A stretch of 64,000 nucleotides of DNA from Bermanella sp040371755 (GCF_040371755.1 NZ_BAABWE010000005.1:170028-234027), one strand, 5' to 3'; shown: positions 16,624 to 26,756, counted from the stretch's first letter. A program made the numbers and translations. The notes: a model not told the origin generated them from the sequence alone.

Positions 16624-19600
16624 GTGATTCTCAAGGGTTAACCATGCAGCCATTACATGTTGCAAGAGTGCCTCTTAGTGGTATTTCCCTGATTGAAGCC
16701 AGTGCAGGTACAGGTAAAACCTATACCATAACCGGTTTGTATTTACGCTTGGTATTAGGTCATGGCTGTGAGCCATTATCCCCTGAAAATATTTTGGTAG
16801 TAACCTTTACTCGGGCGGCAACTGAAGAGTTACGCAACCGTATTCGAACTCGTTTACGTCAAGCCTATATGGCGTTAAGTGATCAAGCAGAGGATGACTT
16901 AATCAGCGAAATCAAAGCTAAATTAGGCGATACAGAGCAAGCTAAACAACGTTTAAAAGATGCTCAGCAACTTATGGATTTAGCGGCTATCTATACCATT
17001 CATGGTTTTGCTCAGCGCTTATTAAGACAAAATTCAGTGGAAACTGGTTTGAATGGTGAATTTGAATTAATTCTGGATGAAAGTCCGTTACTTGAGCAAG
17101 CCATACATGATGTTTGGCGTAATGAAGTGTATCCGTTAACCGGTGCTGAGCTGCAATTGATATTGGGGCAGTGGCCAAGCCCAGACGTATTACTGCAAAG
17201 TTTAAGGCCGCTTATTTATAAGCAAGTGAGGTTCCACTTAGGCGAGCCTCAGGGTGAGATAACTCACTGTCAGCAAATGGTCAGTGATGCACTTCATGAT
17301 TTTTTAGAACCATGGCAAATGCATGGACAAAACTTTGTTCAAGATCTTAAATCTCATCCAAAAGCCAATGGCACGTTTGTAAAGGGCTTGGATAAAAAAG
17401 TGGCCAATATTGAGGCGTATGTAAATGGTAAACTTAAATTAAAGACCAGTGATGTGATCAGTGCTTTTCAAAGTTTATCACCTAATGGTTTATTAAAATC
17501 GGTTAAAAAAGGCGGGGAGCCAATTGAACACGAATTAAGTTTAAAATGTGAAACCCTAGCCAATGTATTAGAAGCCTTTGAACAAGCCAAAGTTTTTGCA
17601 GTAAGAGAAAAGCGTGTTTCGTTATTAAATGTATTACGTGAACGTTTGCAACAATTGAAACAACAGAAGCAAATATTATCCACTGATGATTTACTTTCAC
17701 AAGTAAATGTCAGTTTACAAGGGGCTAATCAACAACGTTTGATACAGCATATTCGCCAGCAATATCCTGTGGCTATGGTGGATGAATTCCAAGATACCGA
17801 TCACGATCAATACCAAGTCTTTTATCAAGTGTATTCCAGCACATTACTAGAGCTCGAAAAACAACATGCTTTGTTTATGATAGGCGACCCTAAACAGGCT
17901 ATATATAAATTCCGTGGTGCGGATATTTTCACTTATATTCAAGCTAAACAACAAGTGGATGCACAGTACACTCTTGATACTAACTATCGTTCAAGTAAAG
18001 ATATGGTTGAAGCGATTAATCACATGTTCACGCAACATGATCATCCGTTTATTTATGATAAGAGTATTCCGTTCTTAAAGGTTAAGGCTAACAATACAGC
18101 CCCTGCTTTGGTGTTAGAGCATAAACCAGAACCAGCACTTACTTGGGTTCACGTTAAGGCGGAACAGTTTGACTCGAAGCCCTCATTAAATGCCATGTGT
18201 GCGGAAAGTTGTGCAGAAAAAATCAGTGTTTTACTTAATCACTCGCAACAAAATCAAGCAACACTAAAACAGCAACCGGTGTCAGCAGGGGATATGGCAG
18301 TATTGGTTCGTAATCGAATGCAAGCGGCATTGGTAAAAATCAGTCTGGCCAAACGTGGCATTAGTTGTGTATATGTGGGGCAAGAAAGTGTATATGACGG
18401 TGACGAAGCCATGGCCTTACTTATGCTGCTTCAAGCGGTACATGAACTGAGTGAACGACAATTTCGTAATGCGATTGCTTACCCCACTTGGTCATTAACG
18501 TTAGCGGATTTAACTCATCTGAATTTAGATGAAAGCGCGTGGGAAGGGCAATTAGAGCAACTATATAAATGTTATGATATTTGGTCCCAGCAGGGCATTA
18601 TGGCCATGTTAATGTATTGGCTACATACCCGCGGATTACCACAGATATGGTTGTCAGAGTTAGAGGGAGAGCGTCGCCTAACTAATGTGATGCATTTAGC
18701 TGAAATCTTACAACATAGTTCAACGCAGGTTCAGGGCATGCAAGGGTTGATTACGTGGTTGACCCATCAAATCACTCAAGCGGATGGAGACGCAGAACAA
18801 AAACAATTACGTTTAGAAAGCGATGCTAACCTTGTGCAAATTGTTACCATTCATAAATCAAAAGGTTTGGAGTATCCCATTGTGTTCTTACCGTTTAATT
18901 GGGACGGTAAGGAATCAAAAGACGAGTTATTTTTTGACGAAGCAACTCAAAGTAATGTGTGTGATTTAGTTGGTGACTTTCAACTACAGCGAATTCAAGA
19001 AGGCTTAGCAGAGGAGGTTCGTTTACTCTACGTAGGGCTGACTCGGGCAGCCAGTAAGTGTTATGTAACTATGCCAGAAGTCTCAGGTACTAAACGTCTA
19101 GATGAAAGTGTTAAATCCAGTGCGCTTAGCCATGTGTTATTTTCCGAAGCATTAGCCGATGAGCCCAAGCTAGCAAAAATTGAAGCACTAAAAACGGCTC
19201 TGCCAGAAAGCTTTAACATTGAGCCAGCCTCGGATGAGGTCACACTGTTTCAAATACAGGACTCACAAGCCTCTTTGGTTGTGCGTGAGTTTACTGGTCA
19301 TATTAAGCAACAATGGCAAATGTCGAGTTTTTCAAGTTTGGTGCGTAACTTACACGTGGCTCATACACCTAGGTTTGAAATGGATGATGATGCATATGCA
19401 CAAGCAACCCCAATTGATAGAACAGAATTAGCGGGACAATTCTTATTTCCAAGAGGCGCCCATGCGGGTAACTTTTTACATACATTGTTAGAAGAAATAG
19501 ACTTTTCTGATGTCCCTGATGATGTTGATACGTTAATTGAAAGTTTATTGGCTCGATTTGGTATTGATCTAGAACATCAGCCATTAGTCAAACCTTGGTT

Positions 19601-20228
19601 GGATATAATTCTGACGAGTCCTATGGCGCAACATGAAGGTGAGCCATTGTGCTTAGGGGATTTAACACCTGATTTGAAAAAAGTAGAAATGGAGTTTTAT
19701 TTTCCAGTTGAAAAATTAAATGCCGAGGACTTTAACGCATTATTGGGCCAATACCCATGTGTGGATGTATCAGGGGCATCCCTTAATTTTAATCAATTAA
19801 AGGGCATGTTGAAGGGGTTTATTGATTTAACCTTTGAGTGGGGTAATCAATATTTTATTTTGGATTATAAATCAAATCATTTAGGTGATGAGCTTTCTGA
19901 TTATCAAACTCCGAGTTTACATTCGGCCATGGCTGAACACAGATACGATGTTCAGTTAGTCATTTATACATTGGCGTTGCATCGTTTATTATCGTTGCGG
20001 ATTCAGGAGTACGATTATGATGCCCATATTGGTGGCGGATATTATTTATTCTTACGAGGGTTAGATATACAAAACAGCCAAAGCGGGCAGTTTTATTGTA
20101 AGCCGGAAAAATCATTAATATTGGCCTTAGATGCGTTATTAAAAGGTGAAACCCTTGAGCAGGCATTGCTGATTGCTCAATCTGAGGCATCACCATTATC
20201 AGTTCCCTCACAAGGGAGCTTATTATGA
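16620..20228 (+). CDS. recB: Exodeoxyribonuclease V subunit beta
   Basis: RecB is the 3'-5' helicase and the only nuclease of RecBCD. The 1202-aa protein shows UvrD-type motifs: Walker A EASAGTGKTYTI (about 26-37), VDEFQDTDHDQYQ, GDPKQAIYKFRGADIF, TIHKSKGLEYPIVFLP and LYVGLTRA. The C-terminal nuclease domain has the metal-binding set GNFLHTLLEE, GFIDLTFEW and DYKSNHLG. All active residues look intact. Start and stop codons overlap recC and recD by 4 bases each, which points to coupled, equimolar translation. Confidence 0.98.
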   Translation: MSDSQGLTMQPLHVARVPLSGISLIEASAGTGKTYTITGLYLRLVLGHGCEPLSPENILVVTFTRAATEELRNRIRTRLRQAYMALSDQAEDDLISEIKAKLGDTEQAKQRLKDAQQLMDLAAIYTIHGFAQRLLRQNSVETGLNGEFELILDESPLLEQAIHDVWRNEVYPLTGAELQLILGQWPSPDVLLQSLRPLIYKQVRFHLGEPQGEITHCQQMVSDALHDFLEPWQMHGQNFVQDLKSHPKANGTFVKGLDKKVANIEAYVNGKLKLKTSDVISAFQSLSPNGLLKSVKKGGEPIEHELSLKCETLANVLEAFEQAKVFAVREKRVSLLNVLRERLQQLKQQKQILSTDDLLSQVNVSLQGANQQRLIQHIRQQYPVAMVDEFQDTDHDQYQVFYQVYSSTLLELEKQHALFMIGDPKQAIYKFRGADIFTYIQAKQQVDAQYTLDTNYRSSKDMVEAINHMFTQHDHPFIYDKSIPFLKVKANNTAPALVLEHKPEPALTWVHVKAEQFDSKPSLNAMCAESCAEKISVLLNHSQQNQATLKQQPVSAGDMAVLVRNRMQAALVKISLAKRGISCVYVGQESVYDGDEAMALLMLLQAVHELSERQFRNAIAYPTWSLTLADLTHLNLDESAWEGQLEQLYKCYDIWSQQGIMAMLMYWLHTRGLPQIWLSELEGERRLTNVMHLAEILQHSSTQVQGMQGLITWLTHQITQADGDAEQKQLRLESDANLVQIVTIHKSKGLEYPIVFLPFNWDGKESKDELFFDEATQSNVCDLVGDFQLQRIQEGLAEEVRLLYVGLTRAASKCYVTMPEVSGTKRLDESVKSSALSHVLFSEALADEPKLAKIEALKTALPESFNIEPASDEVTLFQIQDSQASLVVREFTGHIKQQWQMSSFSSLVRNLHVAHTPRFEMDDDAYAQATPIDRTELAGQFLFPRGAHAGNFLHTLLEEIDFSDVPDDVDTLIESLLARFGIDLEHQPLVKPWLDIILTSPMAQHEGEPLCLGDLTPDLKKVEMEFYFPVEKLNAEDFNALLGQYPCVDVSGASLNFNQLKGMLKGFIDLTFEWGNQYFILDYKSNHLGDELSDYQTPSLHSAMAEHRYDVQLVIYTLALHRLLSLRIQEYDYDAHIGGGYYLFLRGLDIQNSQSGQFYCKPEKSLILALDALLKGETLEQALLIAQSEASPLSVPSQGSLL

Positions 20229-22150
20229 ATTATCAAAACTATTTATCACGCTTAGAGTCTACGGTGGCTCGTCCTATTGATTCAGCATTTGCTGACTTTT
20301 TACAATCATTAGAACCAAATAACCCTGTTATTTCTTGGTTAGGGTATGTGTTAAGTGCTCAATTAGGTAAAGGCCATGTGTGCTTGGATTTTGCTCAAAC
20401 ACATGAGCACTTAAACCAAGATGAATTGCAGCTTTTAAAAGCCAATGCGCAAACCTCTGAAATCGTATTTCAGGCTCAAAGCCAATCAACAAAAGGTGTC
20501 TTGCAAGATTTGCCACTGGTTTTGGATGGTGATCGATTATATTTACAACGCTATTGGTTATATGAATCACAATTACAATTGTGTATTGAACAAGGTTTAA
20601 CTGAAAATAAATGGGATTTATTGCAAGAAAAGTCGTTTATTCAGCAATTATTTTTATTGAATGATGAAAATAATACAGTTAACTGGCAGGCCATTGCCGC
20701 TTGTATTGCTGCGAAGCATGGTTTTTCAGTGATCAGTGGTGGCCCCGGCACAGGTAAAACCACTACGGTAATTCGTTTATTAGCTCTGCTGGTGAAATTG
20801 CATCAAAGTCAGTTACATCATCAACCTATAATTAAATTGGTGGCACCAACGGGTAAAGCGGCCATGCGTTTAACGGAATCCATTAGCCTAGCCAAACAAA
20901 AATTAGATGTGGATGATAAAATTAAATCAGCCATTTCTGAACAAACCAGTACGATTCATCGTTTGTTGCAATCTAATGGCCGTGGCGGTTTCCGTTATGA
21001 TGCACACAACCCATTGCATTTGGATGTATTGGTGGTAGATGAAGCGTCCATGGTGGATCTACCGCTTATGACTAAATTACTGCAGGCGTTGCCCAGTCAT
21101 GCGCAAGTGGTTTTATTGGGGGATAAAGATCAACTGGCTTCTGTGGAAGCTGGTAGTGTTTTAGCCGATATTTGTGATGGTAATACCCTGCATGGATATG
21201 ACCAAAATACTCGTAATGACTTACAGAGCATTTTGAAAATGGATTTAGCCCCATATTCGCAAGAACAAGGGGCTCAGCTGCGCCAACACATTTGTCACTT
21301 ACGTAAAAGTTATCGTTTCCATGAACAAAGCGGCATTGGCTATTTAGCCGCAGCGGCTAATGCAGGAGATGCTCAGCAATGGCAACAGGTTCTTGCAAAG
21401 GGGTACTCAGATCTAACTTTATTGGATTTAAGTGATGCCAACTTCGATCAATTTACTCAACAAGCCGTATCTATTTATGGGCAGTATATACAGACCATTA
21501 AAATAAACGCAGTAACTGGCTTAAGTGATGAACAGGCCTTGGAAGTTCATCAACAGTTTAATCGGTTTCAGGTGTTGTGTGCCTTAAGAGAAGGGCCTTT
21601 GGGTGTAAGTGGTCTGAATGAGCGAATTGAACAAGGTTTGAGCAAAAAAGGTCAAATCGAAACAGAATCGGTTTGGTATTTAGGTCGACCAGTGATGATC
21701 ATGCAAAATGATTATGGCGTTAATTTATACAATGGGGATATTGGTTTGATATTGCCAAGGCAGGAAGCCAGTGGAGAGATCAAACTTAAGGCCGTTTTTG
21801 TGGGAACAGATCAACAAGTGCGCTGGCTACAGCCTTCTCGCTTGCCTCAACATGAAACTGTTTACGCCATGACAGTGCATAAAAGCCAAGGTTCTGAATT
21901 TGACCATTGTGCTTTTGTTTTACCTGACTATGATACGCAGGTATTAAGTAAAGAGTTAATCTACACTGGCATTACCCGCGCAAAATCCCATTTGACGTGC
22001 ATTAGTCACCCCAAGGTTTTGCAACAGGCGTTAACGCGTCAGGTGCAGCGAGCCAGTGGTTTGCGTGATCGTTTATGGCGTCAATTAAGTTCCGTAGATG
22101 TAACGGCCCAGACCTCGGGTTCAGATGACTCTCAGTATTCGTTATTTTAA
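20225..22150 (+). CDS. recD: Exodeoxyribonuclease V subunit alpha
   Basis: RecD is the 5'-3' SF1B helicase motor of RecBCD. The 641-aa protein has Walker A SGGPGTGKTTTV (about 170-181), DEASMVDLPLM, LLGDKDQLASVEAG, and C-terminal TVHKSQGSEF and YTGITRAKSHL. Length is close to E. coli RecD (608). It starts inside the recB stop (ATGA), and 13 bases separate it from msrA, which may share the transcript. Confidence 0.97.
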   Translation: MNYQNYLSRLESTVARPIDSAFADFLQSLEPNNPVISWLGYVLSAQLGKGHVCLDFAQTHEHLNQDELQLLKANAQTSEIVFQAQSQSTKGVLQDLPLVLDGDRLYLQRYWLYESQLQLCIEQGLTENKWDLLQEKSFIQQLFLLNDENNTVNWQAIAACIAAKHGFSVISGGPGTGKTTTVIRLLALLVKLHQSQLHHQPIIKLVAPTGKAAMRLTESISLAKQKLDVDDKIKSAISEQTSTIHRLLQSNGRGGFRYDAHNPLHLDVLVVDEASMVDLPLMTKLLQALPSHAQVVLLGDKDQLASVEAGSVLADICDGNTLHGYDQNTRNDLQSILKMDLAPYSQEQGAQLRQHICHLRKSYRFHEQSGIGYLAAAANAGDAQQWQQVLAKGYSDLTLLDLSDANFDQFTQQAVSIYGQYIQTIKINAVTGLSDEQALEVHQQFNRFQVLCALREGPLGVSGLNERIEQGLSKKGQIETESVWYLGRPVMIMQNDYGVNLYNGDIGLILPRQEASGEIKLKAVFVGTDQQVRWLQPSRLPQHETVYAMTVHKSQGSEFDHCAFVLPDYDTQVLSKELIYTGITRAKSHLTCISHPKVLQQALTRQVQRASGLRDRLWRQLSSVDVTAQTSGSDDSQYSLF

Positions 22151-22163
22151 AAGGTAAAAGTTT

Positions 22164-22784
22164 ATGGGTATGCAAACCATGATTACAAAAGATCAGGCCT
22201 TGCCTGGTCGTGCAGATAAAATGCCCATTACGCATAAACACGCAGTATTTGGTCGTTCAATGGAAGGCCCGTGGCCAACTCATGCGAAAAAAGCATTTTT
22301 CGCTTTGGGCTGCTTCTGGGGCGCCGAGCGCTTATTTTGGCAAACCCCCGGTGTGTATTGTACTGCGGTTGGTTACATGGGTGGTTTTACTAAGAACCCA
22401 ACCTATGAAGAAGTATGTTCAGGACAAACAGGACACACGGAAACCGTCATGGTGGTATTTAATCAAGAAATCACTGATTTTTGGACTCTGCTTGAAATCT
22501 TTTGGCAAAGCCATAACCCAACCGAGGGAATGGCTCAGGGGAATGATAAAGGTACTCAGTATCGTTCGGCGATTTTCTGGGAAGATGATATGCAAAAAAT
22601 GTTTGCAGAGAAAAGTTTAAAACTTTATCAAGAGAATTTATCTAAGGCCGGTTTGCCGGCCATTACCACTGAAATTATCAAAGCCAAGTCGTTTTATTTT
22701 GCCGAAGATACTCACCAGCAATATCTTCATAAAAACCCTAATGGCTATTGTGGCTTGGGCGGAACCGGTGTGCCGTTTGTTTAA
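22164..22784 (+). CDS. msrA: Peptide-methionine (S)-S-oxide reductase
   Basis: MsrA repairs oxidised methionine in proteins. Catalytic Cys50 lies in the invariant GCFWGAERLFW, and the 206-aa length and N-terminal extension (ALPGR...HAVFGRSMEG) match the E. coli form. C-terminal GYCGLGGTGVPF holds a further cysteine in the place of the resolving residue. An AAAGGT ribosome site precedes the ATG. It follows recD by 13 bases, and its stop overlaps the rlmF start. Confidence 0.97.
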   Translation: MGMQTMITKDQALPGRADKMPITHKHAVFGRSMEGPWPTHAKKAFFALGCFWGAERLFWQTPGVYCTAVGYMGGFTKNPTYEEVCSGQTGHTETVMVVFNQEITDFWTLLEIFWQSHNPTEGMAQGNDKGTQYRSAIFWEDDMQKMFAEKSLKLYQENLSKAGLPAITTEIIKAKSFYFAEDTHQQYLHKNPNGYCGLGGTGVPFV

Positions 22785-23689
22785 TGCATTCACGTAATCC
22801 CCACCAAAACGGTTATGATATGGACGCGCTAACTCGGGTGTTACCTGAGTTAACGCCTTTCATTATTAAGGCCAAACATGATCGTTTAACGATTGATTTT
22901 TCTAACGATAAAGCCGTTAAGCTATTAAACAAAGCGTTGTTAATGCTGCACTATGGTTTATTGGATTGGGATATTCCAGCAGGGTATTTATGTCCACCTA
23001 TCCCCGGTCGTTTAGATTATCTGTGTTTTTTAGATGAGTTCTTACAATCCCATTTATCCTCTGAAATATCACAACACAAAGGTATAACTGGGCTGGATAT
23101 CGGCACCGGTGCCAATTTGATTTATCCGTTACTGGCAAGCCGCCATTTACATTGGAATATGGTAGCAAGCGATATTGACTCAGGGGCGATTAAAAGCGCC
23201 GAAGACAATATTCAGCGTAACTTAAGCTTAAATTTAAACATTCAAGTTCGTAAACAGCCAGATAGCAATAAAGTATTTGAAAATATCATTATGCCTGGCG
23301 AATATTATCACGTGACTTTATGTAACCCTCCTTTCCATGAATCTCGCGCTGCGGCAATGGCAGGCAGCGAGCGAAAAAATACTAATCTAAATCGTAATAA
23401 GCAAAAACGACAATCGAACCTAAAGAAAATAGAGCAAACTAAAACGCTTAATTTTCAAGGTAAAGGGAATGAATTGTGGTGTCAGGGTGGTGAAAAACGA
23501 TTTATTGCCGACATGATTTGTGAATCAAAAATGTTTCAACAGCAAGTTGGTTGGTTTACTTGCTTGGTGTCTAAAAAGGAAACTATTGCGCATATTAAGC
23601 GGTTGTTAAACAAACTTAATGGGCAGTTTAAAGAAGTGCCAATGAAGCAAGGCAATAAAATCAGCCGATTTATTGCCTGGCGTTTTTAG
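22784..23689 (+). CDS. rlmF: 23S rRNA (adenine(1618)-N(6))-methyltransferase
   Basis: RlmF (YbiN) makes m6A1618 in 23S rRNA. The 301-aa product shows the family start NPHQNGYDMDALTRVLPEL, the SAM motif GLDIGTGANLIYPLL (around 103-117) and the catalytic CNPPFHES, followed by the basic insert expected for this family. The ATG at 22784 overlaps the msrA stop (TAATG); an upstream extension to 22748 lies inside msrA and has no homology. Confidence 0.95.
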   Translation: MHSRNPHQNGYDMDALTRVLPELTPFIIKAKHDRLTIDFSNDKAVKLLNKALLMLHYGLLDWDIPAGYLCPPIPGRLDYLCFLDEFLQSHLSSEISQHKGITGLDIGTGANLIYPLLASRHLHWNMVASDIDSGAIKSAEDNIQRNLSLNLNIQVRKQPDSNKVFENIIMPGEYYHVTLCNPPFHESRAAAMAGSERKNTNLNRNKQKRQSNLKKIEQTKTLNFQGKGNELWCQGGEKRFIADMICESKMFQQQVGWFTCLVSKKETIAHIKRLLNKLNGQFKEVPMKQGNKISRFIAWRF

Positions 23690-23698
23690 TTGAGTTTA

Positions 23699-24499
23699 TT
23701 ATTCGCTATCACGTATGGTGCGATTAAATTGTTGTAGGTTGTTGTGGCGAATCATGGCCTGTATTTCATGGATATACGCTTCGCGACGAGTACTGTAGCT
23801 CCATAAGCCTTTTGCTAATGAAATACCCGTTATCATGCTTTCATCTTCCCGAGCTTCTGCTCTTAAATCACGTAATTTCTCGTAAGCGGCTTGTGAATTC
23901 AAGTTGCGCATATAGCTTTCAATGGATGCTAATATATCTTTAAACTTAGCTACCTCGTGGCGCTCGCTACTTGTTCTTTGTTTTGGAACAAGTCCACAGC
24001 CTTTTACATAACACCACTGGCCGAATAAATTGTTGCCTTTTTGCGCAAAACGAGAGGTTCCCCATGCAGATTCATTGGCTGCTTGTGCCAGAGCTAATGA
24101 AGCGGGAATAATATCGATACGTTTGATTAATTCATTAATAGAAGAGTGATTGTCCTCAGAGTCCACTTTGTATTTATCTTTTAGGTGAGACAAAGTCGTT
24201 AACTGAGCTTGAGTTAAATTAGGCAGTGCAGATTGTAATTCAAAAACGCCTCGACGCTCGATTAAGATATTGTCATTTGATTGTTTTACCTTAGGTAATA
24301 AAAAAGAAAAGAAATCGTTTTTCTTCTTTTTAACATCTTGGTAATTGGAAAAATCAGGCATCGAGCTAGACGGAGTAAAACCATCGGTTTTGTATTGGGT
24401 TTGTATTTGTACTTGTTGATTATTGCTGGGGAAAAAGTACCCCGTCAAAAATGACAGCAACAATAAACTAACTAAAACAATGCTATAAAAAGTGCTCAT
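23699..24499 (-). CDS. Bax-like N-acetylglucosaminidase domain protein
   Basis: A 266-aa protein with an N-terminal membrane anchor (about residues 4-22) and a periplasmic glucosaminidase domain, similar to E. coli Bax. The catalytic-domain signature is ALAQAANESAWGTSRFAQKG near residue 135, with a glutamate in the expected place, followed by NNLFGQWCY. The likely role is trimming of peptidoglycan glycan strands. It converges with rlmF with 9 bases between the stops. Two cysteines (WCYVKGCG) may form a disulphide. Confidence 0.85.
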   Translation of the reverse strand: MSTFYSIVLVSLLLLSFLTGYFFPSNNQQVQIQTQYKTDGFTPSSSMPDFSNYQDVKKKKNDFFSFLLPKVKQSNDNILIERRGVFELQSALPNLTQAQLTTLSHLKDKYKVDSEDNHSSINELIKRIDIIPASLALAQAANESAWGTSRFAQKGNNLFGQWCYVKGCGLVPKQRTSSERHEVAKFKDILASIESYMRNLNSQAAYEKLRDLRAEAREDESMITGISLAKGLWSYSTRREAYIHEIQAMIRHNNLQQFNRTIRDSE

Positions 24500-24536
24500 A
24501 ACTGATCCTATTAAAAATTTTTAGTAGTCTATCAGT

Positions 24537-25265
24537 TCACAGTTTTAGATAATAGTCGCTTAAATAGCCTTTAAATTTTTGTGTGTATTCGTTGCTTTGT
24601 GACTGGTAAATAGTGATGTTGTCTTTTTCTATGTCTTCGCATGGTAAAAGAGAATAAACCCAAATTCCCAATTTTGAGGGTTTATTATTACGAGGCACGA
24701 TTTGAGTGTGGCTTTGTAAATGTAAACCATGTTGCTTGGCATATTGATTAAAGTATTCCTGTTCATCAGGAGGCAGTAATAACCAAGCTTTACCTGTAGG
24801 TGTTAAAAACTTAGCAATAACATTACTTAAATCTTCAAAGCTTAATTGTGAATTATGCCTTGCAAGGTTCCGTTGTGTATTTGGGCCTTCGAGTTGACCA
24901 GAGAAAAATGGCGGATTACAGATAATAGTATCAAATGTCTTGTGATTATATGCTGTTTGAAAATCTTGAATGGTGCAGTTGAATAGTTCGATTTGATTAT
25001 GAAATGGGCTTTGTAAAGCATTTTGTTGAGCTTGTTGATAGGCTCTAGGGTCCAGTTCAACCCCTTCAATTTCCGCTGGCGTGCGCTGAGCAAGCATCAA
25101 GGATAATAATCCGGTTCCGGCACCAATATCTAAAACTCGTTTAGCGTTTGATACATCGCAAACAGCAGCAAATAAACAGGCATCAAGGCTGACCTTCATT
25201 GCGCATTGATCCTGCTGAATCTTGAATTGTTTAAATTGAAAGCTGTTGGACAAAATGCAACCCAA
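24537..25265 (-). CDS. trmN6: tRNA1(Val) (adenine(37)-N6)-methyltransferase
   Basis: TrmN6 (YfiC) makes m6A37 in tRNA1-Val. The 242-aa protein has the family N-terminus FQFKQFKIQQDQCAMKVSLD, SAM motif VLDIGAGTGLLSLMLAQR (about 46-63) and the catalytic NPPFF. No ATG precedes the conserved region, so a TTG start is needed: TTG at 25265, or another TTG a few codons on. The first has AAGGG about 7 bases upstream, and that site forms part of the hairpin at 25264-25294. Confidence 0.93.
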   Translation of the reverse strand: MGCILSNSFQFKQFKIQQDQCAMKVSLDACLFAAVCDVSNAKRVLDIGAGTGLLSLMLAQRTPAEIEGVELDPRAYQQAQQNALQSPFHNQIELFNCTIQDFQTAYNHKTFDTIICNPPFFSGQLEGPNTQRNLARHNSQLSFEDLSNVIAKFLTPTGKAWLLLPPDEQEYFNQYAKQHGLHLQSHTQIVPRNNKPSKLGIWVYSLLPCEDIEKDNITIYQSQSNEYTQKFKGYLSDYYLKL

Positions 25266-25294
25266 AAAAAGCCCTTAGTATAAAAGTCTAAGGG
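25264..25294 (-). terminator. Terminator or attenuator hairpin at the trmN6 start
   Basis: Stem CCCTTAG/CTAAGGG followed on the minus strand by a run of T just past the stem. It ends the upstream gene at 25322-25708, but its arm holds the only Shine-Dalgarno-like AAGGG for trmN6 and its T-run touches the TTG start. It may therefore also limit trmN6 expression. Confidence 0.7.
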
Positions 25295-25321
25295 TATTTA
25301 GGTAAGCTTTAATGTGATTAT

Positions 25322-25708
25322 TTAGCAGGCACTTTTACTGGTGCAGTGAGCCAACTCTTGTGGATGAAGGATATATAACACCCATGCGATGGCCGTTGCA
25401 TAACACAGGTTGGTGGCCAATTCACTGTGAGGATCTTCTAAGAATGCTCGCTGGGACGCAAGCCCTCGAATGCGACTGGCTAAATCTGGATGAAATGCCA
25501 AATACTTATCCCATATTAATTGGTGTGTGTAGCTATCTATGCCATAAGGGCCTAACCCTTTTTGATTGGACTGCTTCTTATGTGGATGAAGTTGTTTTTG
25601 GGTGGCAATGGCGACAAGTAGATTTTCGACAGCTGTGCCGCCTTTGTTCAAATATTCAAGGGTTGGGTGAATAATTTGGTCACGTAATTCTTGTTTGCTG
25701 ATATCCAT
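25322..25708 (-). CDS. Conserved protein resembling a phage lysozyme-like family
   Basis: A 128-aa soluble protein. The layout (LRDQIIHPTLEYL, AVENLLVAIATQ, GPYGIDSYTHQLIWDKYL, NLCYATAIAWVLYI) resembles a small protein family I recall from tailed phages and prophages, in which a GTAAQES-like segment sits where this protein has VAIATQK. If related, the putative catalytic glutamate is lost here. A good GGAGG ribosome site precedes the ATG. No other phage genes are nearby, so it seems to be a domesticated or stray homologue. The family link is from memory. Confidence 0.6.
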   Translation of the reverse strand: MDISKQELRDQIIHPTLEYLNKGGTAVENLLVAIATQKQLHPHKKQSNQKGLGPYGIDSYTHQLIWDKYLAFHPDLASRIRGLASQRAFLEDPHSELATNLCYATAIAWVLYILHPQELAHCTSKSAC

Positions 25709-25985
25709 GGCTTACCTCCTCGGGCGCCCTAGGATCGGCTAGTTATTGACTACATATAAAACAAGTGCAAAAACCCTGCCTAAATCCCTAATATCAATAA
25801 CACTTTCGAACTGAAAGCTTTGGCGTTGTTATTAATACTATCGACCAAACCGCCGGAATATTAAGTCCTTTGTATTGGTCCTTATATAGAACATAGTGCT
25901 AACACATTAAACTTCAAGTGTTCATACTTGAATATACGTGACAAACTCCTTGTTAGATTTAGTTTTAAAGGGATAGGAGGTCGGT

Positions 25986-26756
25986 TTGGGTTGGGTTGAT
26001 AGTCATTGCCATTTGAACTTCAAAGCACTTGATGCGCATGCATTGGTGCCAGACTTACTGGCTCATAATTTCGAGGCTATTTTAGTTCCTGCAACTCAAG
26101 TGGAACTCTTCCCTGATGTAATAGCGCTGAAAAATCAATATCCTCACTTGGTGCGTGTCGCTTTAGGTCTACATCCGTTTTTCTTGGCGGAACACGACGC
26201 ATCTCACCTTGAACAATTAGAAAAATACGTGATTCAGTACAAACCACATGCAATAGGTGAGTGCGGATTAGACTTTATGCTTTCACCGGATAGCGTTGAA
26301 CGACAATACTTTTACTTCACAGCTCAAGTGGAGATAGCGAAACAATACAGTTTACCTTTGGTCATACATTGCCGAAAAGCCCATGATCAAATCATCAGTG
26401 AAGTGAAACGGGCTAAATTTCAACATGGCGGGTTTATTCATGGTTTTTCTGGTTCACTTCAACAAGCTAAGCGTTATATAGAGCAAGGGTTTGTTTTAGG
26501 GTTAGGCGGGGCTTTGACCTATGAGCGGGCTAAAGCCATGCATAAAATGGTGGCCGCTTTACCGGATGACGGGTTCACCCTAGAAACGGACAGCCCAGAT
26601 ATGCCGCCAGCATTTGCACGTAATGAGGTTAATACACCCTTGAACGTCCCCAGAATAGCGCATTATATTGCTAATTTAAGGGGGCAAAGCATCGATCATA
26701 TACAAGATGTGAGTCGTCAAAATTTTTACTCAATAGTAGGCAAACCTGCAGGATGA
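25986..26756 (+). CDS. yjjV: TatD-family metal-dependent hydrolase (YjjV-like)
   Basis: A 256-aa TIM-barrel amidohydrolase of the TatD DNase family, closest in pattern to YjjV. The metal-binding HCH near the N-terminus (VDSHCHLNF), GECGLDFM, VIHCRKAHDQ, HGFSGSLQQAKRYIEQG and LETDSPDMPP are visible. The start is TTG at 25986, strongly supported by AGGAGGT ending 5 bases upstream. TatD proteins act on DNA ends or as D-aminoacyl-tRNA deacylase-like enzymes; the exact substrate is open. A terminator follows at 26866. Confidence 0.92.
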   Translation: MGWVDSHCHLNFKALDAHALVPDLLAHNFEAILVPATQVELFPDVIALKNQYPHLVRVALGLHPFFLAEHDASHLEQLEKYVIQYKPHAIGECGLDFMLSPDSVERQYFYFTAQVEIAKQYSLPLVIHCRKAHDQIISEVKRAKFQHGGFIHGFSGSLQQAKRYIEQGFVLGLGGALTYERAKAMHKMVAALPDDGFTLETDSPDMPPAFARNEVNTPLNVPRIAHYIANLRGQSIDHIQDVSRQNFYSIVGKPAG

